In this document: positions 8,556 to 18,900 of the stretch, piece by piece
How positions within the stretch are numbered: position 1 is the first letter of the stretch
Layout of the letters: the number at the start of each line of letters is the position of its first letter
Assembly (NCBI RefSeq): GCF_016464425.1
Contig: NZ_JADDKQ010000016.1
Location: forward strand, 62,001-126,000
Source: Actinotalea solisilvae
GTDB taxonomy: Bacteria > Actinomycetota > Actinomycetes > Actinomycetales > Cellulomonadaceae
Reading direction: 5' to 3'
DNA length: 64,000 nt
Notes under the pieces: model-generated
The model's database searches: none
Told to the model about the DNA's origin: nothing
The model's input: only the letters and a program-made list of their open reading frames with translations
Program-made: the position numbers and the translations under genes

Positions 8556-8611
8556 ACGCGCCGTCCGAGCGGGTCGCTGCGGGCAGCGGCCGGTCGCCGT
8601 CGGCGGCACGC

Positions 8612-8660
8612 GGTTCTGGATCCCGGGCGACGGTCGGAGGGCCGGATCCCTGCCAGAACC
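8612..8660. repeat. palindromic repeat element, copy 2 (degenerate)
   Basis: Outer arms GGTTCTGG and CCAGAACC pair perfectly; the inner ATCC/GGAT part is kept, with CTG inserted on the right-hand side. It is 56 bp from copy 1. Confidence 0.65.
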
Positions 8661-8852
8661 ACGCTGGCAGGCCCGGCGCTGCGCGGTCCGACCGGACGCG
8701 CGCCTCGCACGCCGCCCTCCGCCCCCCTCGTCGGCCTCCCGGACGAGATGTGCGGCGCACGGTGCTGGTGGGGCTGCTGGGAGCGGACGAGCCGCGCCGC
8801 GCACCACTCCTGGACCGTCCGCCCCGTGCGCCGCACGACCCGTCGGCGCGGT

Positions 8853-8939
8853 GGCGTCGGGGCGTGGCGGCGACCCGTCGTGGCGCAGCGGCGTCGGGGC
8901 GTGGCGGCGACCGTCGCGGCGCGGCGGCGTCGCGGTCGC
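8853..8939. repeat. 37-bp-period direct repeat
   Basis: GGCGTCGGGGCGTGGCGGCG plus ACC occurs exactly at 8853-8875 and 8890-8912; a decayed third start (GGCGTCGCGG) follows at 8926. It lies just behind the stop of the FtsH-like gene. Confidence 0.6.
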
Positions 8940-8973
8940 ACCATGCTTGCCGGCGCCGCGCGGGACGCCTCGG

Positions 8974-11136
<2,163 letters not shown>

Positions 11137-11306
11137 AGGTCCCTTATCGGATCCGAGCGCCGCGCACGTGAGGCGACCGGGTGGTTTTCGTCCGGCGGGG
11201 AGGCTCCGCCCGGCGTGTCCCCCGGCGTGTCGGCTCTCCGGGCGCGCTCGCGGGCGGATGTCGCTCGCGTCGGCATGTCGCGCGCCGTCGTGTCGGAGGG
11301 TGTGCC

Positions 11307-11312
11307 TACCGT
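11307..11312 (+). promoter_or_regulatory. -10 box of a leaderless promoter for the 65-aa gene
   Basis: TACCGT ends 6 nt before the ATG at 11319. Confidence 0.4.
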
Positions 11313-11318
11313 CGTGGC

Positions 11319-11516
11319 ATGAGCACCGGCACCCACGTCTGCGTGTACTTCGACGACGGCGAGCTCGACCACCTCTGCGCGTGCGGCTCGCGCGCGCTGC
11401 TCGTCGTCGGTGAGGACGGGCTGGAGGCCCTCGTCGTCCTGGCGGCCGAGGAGGCCACCGTCACGACGCTGACCACCGGCCGCCTCGCGCCGCAGGAGCT
11501 GCTGGTCTCCGCCTGA
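11319..11516 (+). CDS. small hypothetical protein, 65 aa
   Basis: I do not recognise this protein. It is acidic, with a Cys-His-rich beginning (HVCVYFDDGELDHLCACGS) that could bind a metal ion, and a second half dominated by short hydrophobic strands. The start ATG at 11319 has a TACCGT box at leaderless distance and no ribosome binding site. An upstream in-frame start would add residues from a GC-rich stretch without protein character. It stands alone between the divergent FtsH-like gene and the PAP2 operon. Confidence 0.6.
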   Translation: MSTGTHVCVYFDDGELDHLCACGSRALLVVGEDGLEALVVLAAEEATVTTLTTGRLAPQELLVSA

Positions 11517-11616
11517 CCCGCCCGCCGGCACGCTCGTCGGGCACGCTCGCCGGGCACGTCCGGCCACGCCCGTCGCGCACGGGGTCCCTCCTGAGGCGCC
11601 CGGGCCGCCACGGCCC

Positions 11617-11622
11617 TAGCCT
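11617..11622 (+). promoter_or_regulatory. -10 box of a leaderless promoter for the PAP2 operon
   Basis: TAGCCT ends 6 nt before the GTG at 11629. Confidence 0.45.
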
Positions 11623-11628
11623 GCCCCC

Positions 11629-12396
11629 GTGACGGCCGCTCCCCCTCCCGCCGGCGCCGGGCGCCAGGCGACCCCCACCAGAGGGGTTGCGCGCCGCCTG
11701 CCGCCGCACCTCCTGCGGGCGGGTGCGACCGCCGTCGCGCTCACCGTCCCGGTCGCGCTGCTCGCGTGGGCGGTCCGCGCCGAGGCGTCCGCCGTCGTCG
11801 AGGTCGACGAGGCCACGATCCGTGCGGCGACCGACCTCACGCGCTCCGAGCCCGCGCTGCGCACGGCGCTGCTCGCCTGGCAGGAGGCGTTCCAGGCGCG
11901 GTGGGTCAACCTCGCCGGGGTGCTGCTCGCCGTCTGGGTGTGGCGCCGCCACGGCCTGCGCGCGCGCACGGCCTGGGCCGTCGCGACCGTGCTGCTCGCC
12001 TGGGGGCTGAGCAACGTCGTCAAGCTCGCGGTGCAGCGCTCGCGTCCGCTCGTGGACGACGCCGTCGCCCACGCGCCGGGCTACAGCTTCCCGTCCGGGC
12101 ACGCGATGAACACGACGGCGGCGGCCGTCGCGCTCACGGCGCTCGTGTGGCCGCTCCTCGGGCGGCGCGGGCGCGCGGTCGCCGTGACGGTGGCGACGCT
12201 CGCCGTCGTGCTCACGGGGGTCGACCGCGTGATGCTCGGCGTGCACTACCCGTCCGACGTCGTGGCCGGCGCGTTCCTCGGCGGCGCGGTCGCGGTGGGT
12301 TCGTGGATCGGCTGGTCGGGCCACGTCGGTGGTCGCGACGGCGCACGGGTGACGGGCGCGGACCTCCCGCGGCCGACGGACGGAGGCGCACGATGA
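11629..12396 (+). CDS. PAP2-family membrane phosphatase
   Basis: Predicted 255-aa integral membrane lipid-phosphate phosphatase. The three-part PAP2 active site is complete: KLAVQRSRP (motif 1, with its Lys), FPSGHAMN (motif 2) and VDRVMLGVHYPSD (motif 3, with the nucleophilic His). About five or six helices surround it, e.g. AVALTVPVALLAWAV near residue 35. Family members remove phosphate from phosphatidate, undecaprenyl pyrophosphate or phosphatidylglycerophosphate; which one is not visible. Its stop overlaps the start of a second PAP2 gene (ATGA), so the two are translationally coupled. Confidence 0.92.
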   Translation: MTAAPPPAGAGRQATPTRGVARRLPPHLLRAGATAVALTVPVALLAWAVRAEASAVVEVDEATIRAATDLTRSEPALRTALLAWQEAFQARWVNLAGVLLAVWVWRRHGLRARTAWAVATVLLAWGLSNVVKLAVQRSRPLVDDAVAHAPGYSFPSGHAMNTTAAAVALTALVWPLLGRRGRAVAVTVATLAVVLTGVDRVMLGVHYPSDVVAGAFLGGAVAVGSWIGWSGHVGGRDGARVTGADLPRPTDGGAR

Positions 12397-13130
12397 CGTT
12401 CACGGGCCGCTACAGCGAGGACGTCTCCGCCCCCACGCGGGGCGACGCGTGGCGCGACCTCGGCCGACGCACCCTGCTGCCCGCCGCGGGCGTGTGGGCG
12501 GCCATCGTCGGCGCTGGGCTGGTCATCACGGGTCCGCTCGACGACCTCCCCGCCGAGGACGCGGTGAACGAGGCCCTCGTCGAGACGCGCACGCCCCTCC
12601 TCGACACGGCGACGCAGGTGTGGTCCAACATCGGCGGGACGCACTTCCTCATCATCGCGGGCATCGTCGCCATGGCGCTGATCTGGTGGCGGACCCGGCG
12701 CTGGTGGTTCGCGGTCGTGCCCGGCATCGCGCTGTCCGTGCAGTCGGCGGTCTTCGTCACGTCGTCGGCGCTGGTCGGCCGCTCGCGGCCCGACGTCGAC
12801 CAGCTCGACCACGCGCCGCCGACGTCGAGCTTCCCGTCCGGCCACACGGGCGCGTCGACCGCCTTCTACCTCACGCTCGCGCTGCTCGCGCAGCGGATCA
12901 CGAACCCCGCGCTGCGCTGGGGCGCGACGACGCTCTGCTTCCTCGTCCCCGCCCTCGTGGCCTACTCGCGGCTGTACCGGGGGATGCACCAGCTGTCCGA
13001 CGTCCTCGTCGGCGTGCTCAACGGGATCGTCTGCTGCTGGCTCGCGTGGCGCTACCTGCGCCGCGACGACGCCCGCCCGGACGAGGGCGACGAGCGCGCG
13101 GCCGCGCCCCGCCCGGCCGACGTCGTCTGA
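12393..13130 (+). CDS. second PAP2-family membrane protein, motif 1 altered
   Basis: Predicted 245-aa membrane protein coupled to the previous gene by a 4-nt overlap. Motif 2 SFPSGHTGAS and motif 3 YSRLYRGMHQLSD are intact. Motif 1 reads TSSALVGRSRPD, so the Lys of the K-x6-RP signature is replaced by Ser. This Lys helps bind the phosphate; its loss may weaken or change activity. Five or more hydrophobic segments are visible. The tandem arrangement suggests two phosphatases for related lipids, or a catalytic and a modified subunit. Confidence 0.9.
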   Translation: MTFTGRYSEDVSAPTRGDAWRDLGRRTLLPAAGVWAAIVGAGLVITGPLDDLPAEDAVNEALVETRTPLLDTATQVWSNIGGTHFLIIAGIVAMALIWWRTRRWWFAVVPGIALSVQSAVFVTSSALVGRSRPDVDQLDHAPPTSSFPSGHTGASTAFYLTLALLAQRITNPALRWGATTLCFLVPALVAYSRLYRGMHQLSDVLVGVLNGIVCCWLAWRYLRRDDARPDEGDERAAAPRPADVV

Positions 13131-13139
13131 CGCCGGCCC

Positions 13140-13904
13140 TCAGAGCCGCGCGTGGCGTGCGCGGGCGAACGAGTAGATGCCGTAGGCGGCGAAGCCCAGG
13201 CCCACGAGCGTGAGGAGCACGGGCCCGGCGGGGAGCGCGAGCAGCGTGCGCAGCGCCGGGTCGAGCCCGGGCGTCGCCTGGCTCGCCGCACCCGCGGCGG
13301 CCGCGACGACGAGGCCCCCGACGAGCAGGAGCGCGACTCCCTTGGCGATGTAGCCGACGCGCCCCGCGCGCTCGGTCCACGTCCCCGGGTGCTGCCGCAG
13401 GTCCCGGAGGAACGTCCGGCGCCAGCCCTTGACGACGTGGTGGACCCCCACGCCGACGACGACGAGCCCCACCGCACCCACGAGCAGGCGGCCCCCGGTC
13501 GACGTCATGAGGCCTGCCGTGGTGCTCGCCCCCCCGCCGCCGCCGGAGCCGCGCAGGACCCCGACGGTCGTCAGGGCGAGCGCCGCGTAGACGACGGCGC
13601 GCCCGATGCTCTTCACGCGCTCGGAGGTCTCGCGTCCCGCGACGGCCTCGGTGACCTGCCAGATCGCGAGCAGCCCGAACCCCACGACGCACAGCCAGAG
13701 CAGGACCGCGCCGATCGCGGAGCCCGCGAGGAGCCCGAGCGCGCCGCCCTGGTCGGCCGAGCCGCCGTAGCCCGACCACGCGAGCTGGACCGCGACCCAG
13801 GCGAGCAGCAGGTGCAGGACGCCGCTGGCCGCGTACCCGAGGCGCGCGCCCTGCTCGACGACCCGGCTGTTGCCGGCCGCGACGGCACCGCTGCGCGCGG
13901 TCAT
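13140..13904 (-). CDS. DUF1206 membrane protein
   Basis: Predicted 254-aa membrane protein made of three similar units, each a pair of helices: RLGYAASGVLHLLLAWVAVQ, SIGRAVVYAALALTTVGVL, and RVGYIAKGVALLLVGGLVV, each opened by Arg/Gly and an aromatic residue. That triple repeat is the DUF1206 architecture; no function is known. A Gly-rich stretch follows the second unit's first helix. I chose the ATG at 13902-13904, directly before the first conserved unit. It is convergent with the PAP2 operon (9 bp gap). Confidence 0.88.
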   Translation of the reverse strand: MTARSGAVAAGNSRVVEQGARLGYAASGVLHLLLAWVAVQLAWSGYGGSADQGGALGLLAGSAIGAVLLWLCVVGFGLLAIWQVTEAVAGRETSERVKSIGRAVVYAALALTTVGVLRGSGGGGGASTTAGLMTSTGGRLLVGAVGLVVVGVGVHHVVKGWRRTFLRDLRQHPGTWTERAGRVGYIAKGVALLLVGGLVVAAAAGAASQATPGLDPALRTLLALPAGPVLLTLVGLGFAAYGIYSFARARHARL

Positions 13905-14060
13905 CGCCCGACCGTCCCGGCCCGGGCGGCCGCCCGTCCCGTGCCCTCGACCGTGCTGCGCCTGCCGTCCATCGTCTCCACCCGTCCGTCGCGCCGCCCT
14001 CTGGGCGAACTGTGGCAGCGAGCGGACCGTTCCGCACGCGCTGCGCCGCACCGGACCCGC

Positions 14061-14107
14061 GGTTCTGGAAGCGATCCAGCGCGCCGAACGACGATCCGCT
14101 TCCAGAA
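14061..14107. repeat. palindromic repeat element, copy 3
   Basis: TTCTGGAAGC-GATC on the left pairs with GATC-C-GCTTCCAGAA on the right with one bulged C. It lies in the divergent gap between DUF1206 and the Gly-rich gene, so it cannot be a simple terminator for both. Confidence 0.72.
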
Positions 14108-14230
14108 GGCGCCGCGGGACGCCGACGGCGGGGGCCGGGTGGGGTGGCGGAGGGGGCCGGGGTCGCGTAGGACGGACGTGACGGGTCGCCGGCACGACGG
14201 CGGCGCACGACCGATCCCCCAGGAGCGACC

Positions 14231-15076
14231 ATGGGTTTCCTCGACCGACTGCTCGGCCGCGAGCCGGACCCCGCGGACCGCCAGGACGCGTACGGCCGCA
14301 CCCCCTCGACGCCGTACGGACAGCCGCCTGCCGACGGCGGCTACGGCACGCCGTCGTACGGCGCGTCCCCGTACGGCGCGCCGCCGCAGGACGGCCCCGC
14401 GGGCACGGGTCCGCGCACCCCCGACCAGCGCGCCGTCGAGCGCTACCGCTACCTGCTCGCGACGGCGCCGCCCGAGGGCATCGAGCAGGCGCACGCCGAG
14501 GCGTTCGCGCAGCTCACCCCGGACCAGCGTCGCCAGGTGCTGCAGCAGCTCGCGCAGCACGTCCCGCCGTCCGAGCGCCTCGGGGACGACCCCGCGGGCC
14601 TCGCCCGCATGGCGACGCGCACCGAGGTGCGTCAGCCGGGCACGCTCGAGCGGACCTTCGGCGGCGCGCCCGCGGGCGGCGGGTACGGCGGGGGGCCCGC
14701 GGGTCAGGGCTACGGCGGCCCCGGCCTCGGCACGATGATCGGCGGCAGCCTGCTCGGGACGGTCGCGGGCGTCGTCGTCGGCTCGGCGATCGCGAACGCC
14801 ATGTTCGGGCCCGCGTTCGGCGACCTCGGCAGCGACGCGTTCGCGGCCGACGCCGGCGGCGCGGAGGGCGACGCCGGCGCGGACGCCGGGGGCGACGCCG
14901 GCGCCGACGGCGGTGACGCGGGCGGCGGGGACGCCGGCGGGGACGTCGGCGGTGGGGGCTTCGACGGCGGCGGCTTCGACGGCGGCGGCTTCGACGGCGG
15001 TGGCTTCGGCGGCGGTGGCTTCGGCGGCGGGGACTTCGGGGGCGACTTCGGGGGCGACTTCGGCGGCGACTTCTGA
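14231..15076 (+). CDS. Gly/Asp/Phe-repeat protein with a conserved central domain
   Basis: Predicted 281-aa protein. It starts with MGFLDRLLGREPDPADRQD, continues with a Tyr/Pro/Gly-rich segment (about 20-55), then a helical domain with AVERYRYLLATAPPEGIEQAHAE and LTPDQRRQVLQQL (about 65-115), one hydrophobic helix TMIGGSLLGTVAGVVVGSAI (about 170-190) and a Gly/Asp tail ending in GGGFDGG and GGDF repeats. The helical domain recurs in actinobacteria in proteins sometimes mislabelled as cation ATPases; no ATPase motif is present. AGGAG precedes the ATG by 5 nt. The Asp-rich tail might bind calcium. Function unknown. Confidence 0.82.
   Translation: MGFLDRLLGREPDPADRQDAYGRTPSTPYGQPPADGGYGTPSYGASPYGAPPQDGPAGTGPRTPDQRAVERYRYLLATAPPEGIEQAHAEAFAQLTPDQRRQVLQQLAQHVPPSERLGDDPAGLARMATRTEVRQPGTLERTFGGAPAGGGYGGGPAGQGYGGPGLGTMIGGSLLGTVAGVVVGSAIANAMFGPAFGDLGSDAFAADAGGAEGDAGADAGGDAGADGGDAGGGDAGGDVGGGGFDGGGFDGGGFDGGGFGGGGFGGGDFGGDFGGDFGGDF
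14957..15076 (+). repeat. in-frame repeat coding for GGFD/GGDF units
   Basis: About 12-15-bp units (GGCTTCGACGGCGGC and later GGGGGCGACTTC) are repeated to the end of the gene, encoding Phe-Asp/Gly-rich blocks. Such tracts can change length by slippage. Confidence 0.65.
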
Positions 15077-15103
15077 CCGGACGCCTGCTGACCGGACGCC
15101 TGC
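15074..15103. repeat. exact 15-bp tandem duplication including the stop codon
   Basis: TGACCGGACGCCTGC occurs twice back to back (15074-15088 and 15089-15103). The first TGA is the stop of the Gly-rich gene. Confidence 0.75.
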
Positions 15104-15106
15104 AGA

Positions 15107-15140
15107 GGGCGCTGAGGGGACGCCCGGCTCCTCAGCGCCC
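15107..15140. terminator. hairpin between convergent genes
   Basis: GGGCGCTGAGG and CCTCAGCGCCC form a perfect 11-bp stem with a 12-nt loop. The right arm contains the stop codon of the histidine kinase gene. Confidence 0.7.
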
Positions 15141-17060
15141 GAGCGGCAGCGTGACGCCGAACCGGGTGAGCCCGTCGTCGCGCTCGTACCAGGCCTCGCC
15201 GCCCAGGGCGTGCGCGAGCCGCTGGACGATGTAGAGCCCGAGGCCCGTCCCCCGCCGGCTGCCGCCGCGCAGGAACATCTCGTCGAACAGGTGCCCGACG
15301 ACTCCGTCGGGCACGCCCGGGCCGCGGTCCTCGACGAGCACCTGGAGCCGGCCCTCCTCGACGCCGGCGCGCACCACGACGGGCGCCGCGCCGTACCGGG
15401 CGGCGTTGGTGAGGTAGTTCGTGGCGACCTGGCAGAGCTGCTCGGCGTCGGTCAGGAGCTCGAGGTCGTCGGCGCAGTCCACCTCGACGTCCCCGGCGCC
15501 CGGCTCGGCCGCGCGGCTGCGCGCGACGGCGTCCTCGAGCACGGGCCGGACGCGCACGACGTCGCGCGCCGACCGCACCGCGCCCGCGTCGAGCCGTGCC
15601 GCGAGGAGCAGCTCGTGGAGCATGCGACGCATCTGCTCCGCGCTGCTCGCCACGGACGCGAGCAGGTCGGCGCGCTTGGCGTCCTCGAGCTGGGCCCAGT
15701 GCCGCGCCAGGGTGCTCGCCGCGCCACCGACCACCGCGATGGGGCTGCGCAGCTCGTGCGCCGTGATGGCGAGGACGTGGGCGCGCTCCTCCGCCGCCGC
15801 GCCCAGCCGCACGTTCGCCGCGGACAGGTCCGAGTTCGCGTCCGCGAGCTCGCTCGCGGACCGCTCGAGGTCGAGCGACGCGCGCCGCTGCGCCGTGACG
15901 TCGCGCGTCACCTTGGCGAAGCCGACGAGGTCGCCCCGCGCGTCCCGCAGCGCGGTGAGGACGACGTTCGCCCAGAACAGGGTGCCGTCCTTGCGGACGC
16001 GCCAGCCCTCCTCCTGGTAGCGGCCGTCGCGCGTCGCGGCCGCGAGCTCGGACTCCGGGTGCCGCGAGGCGCGCGCGGCGTCGGTGTAGAAGGTGCGGAA
16101 GTGCTGCCCGAGGATCTCGTCCGCGGTGTAGCCCTTGAGCCGCTCGGCTCCGCGGTTCCAGCTCGCGATCCGCCCCTCCGGGTCGAGCATGAAGATCGCG
16201 TAGTCCGTGACGCTCTCGACGAGCAGCCGGAACCGTTCCTCGCTCTCGACGAGCGCACGCTCGGTGGTCCGCTGCGCGGTGACGTCCTGGCTCTGGAGCA
16301 GGAGGTAGAGCGGCCGCTGCTGCGAGTCGCGCACCGCGGCGATCGTCGAGGTGACCAGGCGCTCGGTGCCCGCCAGCCGGTGCTCGACGCGCGCGACGCT
16401 CTCCTGGACCGCCGTCGCGAGGGCGAACGTCACGGCGTCGCGGTCGGCCGCGGGGACGGCGTCGAGCAGCGCGAGCCCGACGGCGCTCTCGGCGGTCGCG
16501 TCGAGCAGGCGCACGAGCGCCGCGTTGGCGCGCACGATCTGCCCGGTCAGCGTGAGCGTCCCCATGCCGATGGCGGCCTGGTCGAAGACCGCGCGGAAGC
16601 GCTCGACGTGCTCGCCGAGGATCTGCTCCTCGCCGCGCGGCGCGTCCGGCCCGGGCGCGCGCGCGTCCCCGCCCGACGGCGGCTCGGGCGCCTCGCCCGT
16701 GAGCGCCGTGAGCGCGTCGACGACCTCGTCCACCCGGTCGGACTTCTGCACGAACGCGGCCGCGCCGAGCTCGAGCGCGCGGCTCTCCAGACCCTCCTCG
16801 GAGAACCCGGAGTAGAGGACGACGCGCGTCGCGGGCGAGGCCTCGCGCACCTGCTCGATGGCGTCGAGCCCGCCGAGCCCCGGCATGGAGGCGTCCAGGA
16901 GCATGAGGTCCGGGCGGTGCTCGGCGGCGATCGCGACGGCGTCGTACCCCGTGCCGCCCTCCGCGACGACCGTGAGGACGCCCGTGAGCCGCAGGCGCGT
17001 GCGCAGCAGCGCGCGCACCTCGGGGGCGTCGTCGACGACGGCGATGGTGTGCGGGCTCAC
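15132..17060 (-). CDS. sensor histidine kinase with N-terminal receiver and two PAS domains
   Basis: Predicted 642-aa soluble kinase. Order: receiver (about 1-120; acidic pair D10/D11, phospho-acceptor D56, Lys106), PAS 1 (about 150-265), PAS 2 (about 272-393, with DYAIFMLDPEGRIASWN and the C-terminal FAKVTRDVTAQ), dimerisation helix with HELRSP (His435) and an ATPase domain (about 520-640, with N-box TNYLTNAARY and GTGLGLYIV). No membrane helix, so it senses in the cytoplasm. A receiver in front of PAS and kinase is less common than at the end. It follows the receiver-ATPase gene by 25 nt in one operon. Confidence 0.92.
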   Translation of the reverse strand: MSPHTIAVVDDAPEVRALLRTRLRLTGVLTVVAEGGTGYDAVAIAAEHRPDLMLLDASMPGLGGLDAIEQVREASPATRVVLYSGFSEEGLESRALELGAAAFVQKSDRVDEVVDALTALTGEAPEPPSGGDARAPGPDAPRGEEQILGEHVERFRAVFDQAAIGMGTLTLTGQIVRANAALVRLLDATAESAVGLALLDAVPAADRDAVTFALATAVQESVARVEHRLAGTERLVTSTIAAVRDSQQRPLYLLLQSQDVTAQRTTERALVESEERFRLLVESVTDYAIFMLDPEGRIASWNRGAERLKGYTADEILGQHFRTFYTDAARASRHPESELAAATRDGRYQEEGWRVRKDGTLFWANVVLTALRDARGDLVGFAKVTRDVTAQRRASLDLERSASELADANSDLSAANVRLGAAAEERAHVLAITAHELRSPIAVVGGAASTLARHWAQLEDAKRADLLASVASSAEQMRRMLHELLLAARLDAGAVRSARDVVRVRPVLEDAVARSRAAEPGAGDVEVDCADDLELLTDAEQLCQVATNYLTNAARYGAAPVVVRAGVEEGRLQVLVEDRGPGVPDGVVGHLFDEMFLRGGSRRGTGLGLYIVQRLAHALGGEAWYERDDGLTRFGVTLPLGR

Positions 17061-17085
17061 GGCGCCTCCGGTGCGTCCTGCGGTC

Positions 17086-17841
17086 TCAGCGCGCGGCGGG
17101 CGGGCCGGCGACGGTGCCCGGGGTGAGCCGGGCCCAGACGACCTTGCCGGTCGTGCCGGGAGCCGGCAGCACGCCCCAGCCCTGCGCGATGAGCGCGACG
17201 TACGCGAGCCCGCTCCAGCCCCGGGCGAGGGGCCCCGGCTCGGGCGTGCCCGGGGCGTCGTCGGCCACCTCGATGCGCAGGCCGTCGCTCGTGAGCGTGA
17301 GCCGCAGCACCGGCGGCGACGACGCGCGCGCGAGCGCGTTGACCACGAGCTCGCGCAGCACGAGCTCGGCCTCGTAGAGGTCGCCGCCCCATCCCCACCG
17401 CGACGCGTGGAAGCGGAGGAAGTCGCGGGCGCGCGCGACGGCGTCCGCGCCCGCGAGCTCGAGCACCGCGGCGCGCTCCTCGTCGCGGCTGAGGTCGACG
17501 AGCAGGTCCACGAGCGCCGCGACGTCGGCGTCCTTGGGCACGTACCCCTCGACGCGGCCGCGCAGCGCCTCGCCGTCGGCGTCCGTGAGGCCCGTGAAGA
17601 CGGCGACCTTCGCGTGCGGGGCGACGTCGCGCACGAGCGTGAGCACCTCGCCGCCGTGCAGCCGCGGCAGGCCGAGGTCGAGCACCACGAGGTCGGGCTG
17701 CAGGTCGCGCGCGAGGGCGACCGCGGTGTCGCCGTCGCCCGCCTCGCCCACGACCTCGAAGCCGCCCCGCAGCCGGAGCTCGATCGTGACGAGGCGGCGC
17801 AGGTCGGGGACGTCGTCCACGAGGAGCACGCGAGCGGTCAC
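17086..17841 (-). CDS. response regulator with C-terminal GHKL-type ATPase-like domain
   Basis: Predicted 251-aa protein. The receiver (1-115) is complete: D9/D10, D55, and Lys in YVPKDADVA. Instead of a DNA-binding domain, residues about 125-245 read YEAELVLRELVVNALARAS, then LRIEVADDAPG and WSGLAYVALIAQGWG, which is the layout of the HATPase_c_2 domain of anti-sigma/RsbW-type proteins. It may therefore phosphorylate or hold a partner protein rather than bind DNA. It is the first gene of an operon with the receiver-PAS-PAS kinase. Starts with GTG; a TACGAT hexamer lies 8 nt upstream. Confidence 0.86.
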   Translation of the reverse strand: MTARVLLVDDVPDLRRLVTIELRLRGGFEVVGEAGDGDTAVALARDLQPDLVVLDLGLPRLHGGEVLTLVRDVAPHAKVAVFTGLTDADGEALRGRVEGYVPKDADVAALVDLLVDLSRDEERAAVLELAGADAVARARDFLRFHASRWGWGGDLYEAELVLRELVVNALARASSPPVLRLTLTSDGLRIEVADDAPGTPEPGPLARGWSGLAYVALIAQGWGVLPAPGTTGKVVWARLTPGTVAGPPAAR

Positions 17842-17911
17842 GCCTCGGGATCGTAGACCTCGCCGCGTGCGGCGGCCCCCGCTCCGGCGGGCGGGCGGCG
17901 GGCGGCGCCCC

Positions 17912-17917
17912 TACCGT
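17912..17917 (+). promoter_or_regulatory. -10 box upstream of the DUF6929 gene
   Basis: TACCGT here would start transcription near 17924. It overlaps the alternative GTG start at 17916 and so supports the downstream GTG at 17955, which has GGGAGG before it. Confidence 0.4.
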
Positions 17918-17954
17918 GGTCAGCGCGGCCGTGACGGCGGCCCCGGGAGGACGC

Positions 17955-18887
17955 GTGCAGATCGAGGTCGAGGGTGTCGTGCCGCTGCGTTTCGCGGACG
18001 GCGCGCCCGTCCGGGCCGCGTCCGCCGTGGTGCCGTTCGACGCGGGCTGGCTCGTCGTGCAGGACGACGCGACCCACGCCGCCTGGGTGTCCCACCCCGA
18101 CGGCCGGGCGCCCGTGCGGCGGGTGCGCGTGCTGCCCGCCGTCGAGGGGCACGACACGTTCGAGGAGTCGGCCGGGACCAAGCGCCTCAAGCCCGACCTC
18201 GAGGCGGCCTTCAGCGTCCCCGGCACGGCCGACGTCGTGCTGCTGGGCTCGGGCTCGTCGCCCGCGCGGATGCGCGCGTGCCGCCTCGGCAGGGCGTCCT
18301 GCGGGGACGCGCCCGACGTCGCCGTCGCGGACCTCGCGCCGCTGTACGCCGCGGTGGCGCACGCGCTCGGCGAGCCGGAGGACCGGGTCAACCTCGAGGG
18401 CGCGTGCGTCCTCGGCGGCACGGTGCGCTGGTTCCAGCGCGGCTCCCCGGCGGCGGGCGTCCCGACGGCGGCCGTGGACGTCCGCCTCGACACGCTGCTG
18501 CGCGTGCTCGCGGGCGACGTCGACCCGGGCGCGGTCCGGTTCGAGGCGGTCCACCGGTACGACCTGGGCGAGGCGCGCGGGGTCGGCCTCGCGGTCACCG
18601 ACGCGGTCACGCTCGCCGACGGCCGGGTTCTCGTCAGCGCGGCCGCCGAGGACACGCCCGACCCGCGCGAGGACGGTCCGGTCGTGGGCTCGGTGCTCGC
18701 GGTGCTCGACGACCTCGCGGTCGAGCACACCGCGCCGCTCCCCCACGTCGAGGGCGGCGTCCCGAAGGTCGAGGGCCTCGCGATCGTCTCCCAGGACGCG
18801 CCCGGCGACGTCCGCCTGCTCGCGACCCTCGACGCCGACGACGCCACGGCCCCCTCGCTCGCGGTCACGCTGCGCGCGCGTTGGTGA
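17955..18887 (+). CDS. DUF6929 family protein
   Basis: Predicted 310-aa cytoplasmic protein, probably a beta-propeller. Recognisable landmarks are the start QIEVEGVVPLRF, WLVVQDDATHAAWV, then the block ESAGTKRLKPDLEAAFSV, and the late segment VPKVEGLAIV. From memory these match the family labelled DUF6929, which has no assigned function; the KVEGL segment recalls esterase-like phytase proteins. I chose the GTG at 17955 because GGGAGG stands 4 nt upstream and the promoter box covers the longer alternative. It is convergent with the sugar operon, and repeat copy 4 lies between them. Confidence 0.72.
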   Translation: MQIEVEGVVPLRFADGAPVRAASAVVPFDAGWLVVQDDATHAAWVSHPDGRAPVRRVRVLPAVEGHDTFEESAGTKRLKPDLEAAFSVPGTADVVLLGSGSSPARMRACRLGRASCGDAPDVAVADLAPLYAAVAHALGEPEDRVNLEGACVLGGTVRWFQRGSPAAGVPTAAVDVRLDTLLRVLAGDVDPGAVRFEAVHRYDLGEARGVGLAVTDAVTLADGRVLVSAAAEDTPDPREDGPVVGSVLAVLDDLAVEHTAPLPHVEGGVPKVEGLAIVSQDAPGDVRLLATLDADDATAPSLAVTLRARW

Positions 18888-18900
18888 CCGCGCCGCGCCG

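Larger units (their letters stand above)
8494..8973. other. 480-bp gene-free stretch between convergent genes
   Basis: It holds two copies of the TTCTGGAA palindrome family (8506-8555 and 8612-8660) and a 37-bp-period direct repeat (8853-8939). No open frame in it has a convincing start, ribosome binding site or protein-like composition. Confidence 0.6.

Noticed and set aside
8861-8940. Possible CRISPR-like array from the short direct repeats
   Set aside because: Only two exact copies, 14-bp spacers, no cas genes and no leader. It is a simple tandem repeat.
11137-11318. Riboswitch or regulatory RNA upstream of the FtsH-like gene
   Set aside because: The GC-rich stretch contains small repeats of GGCGTGTC but no recognisable aptamer core.
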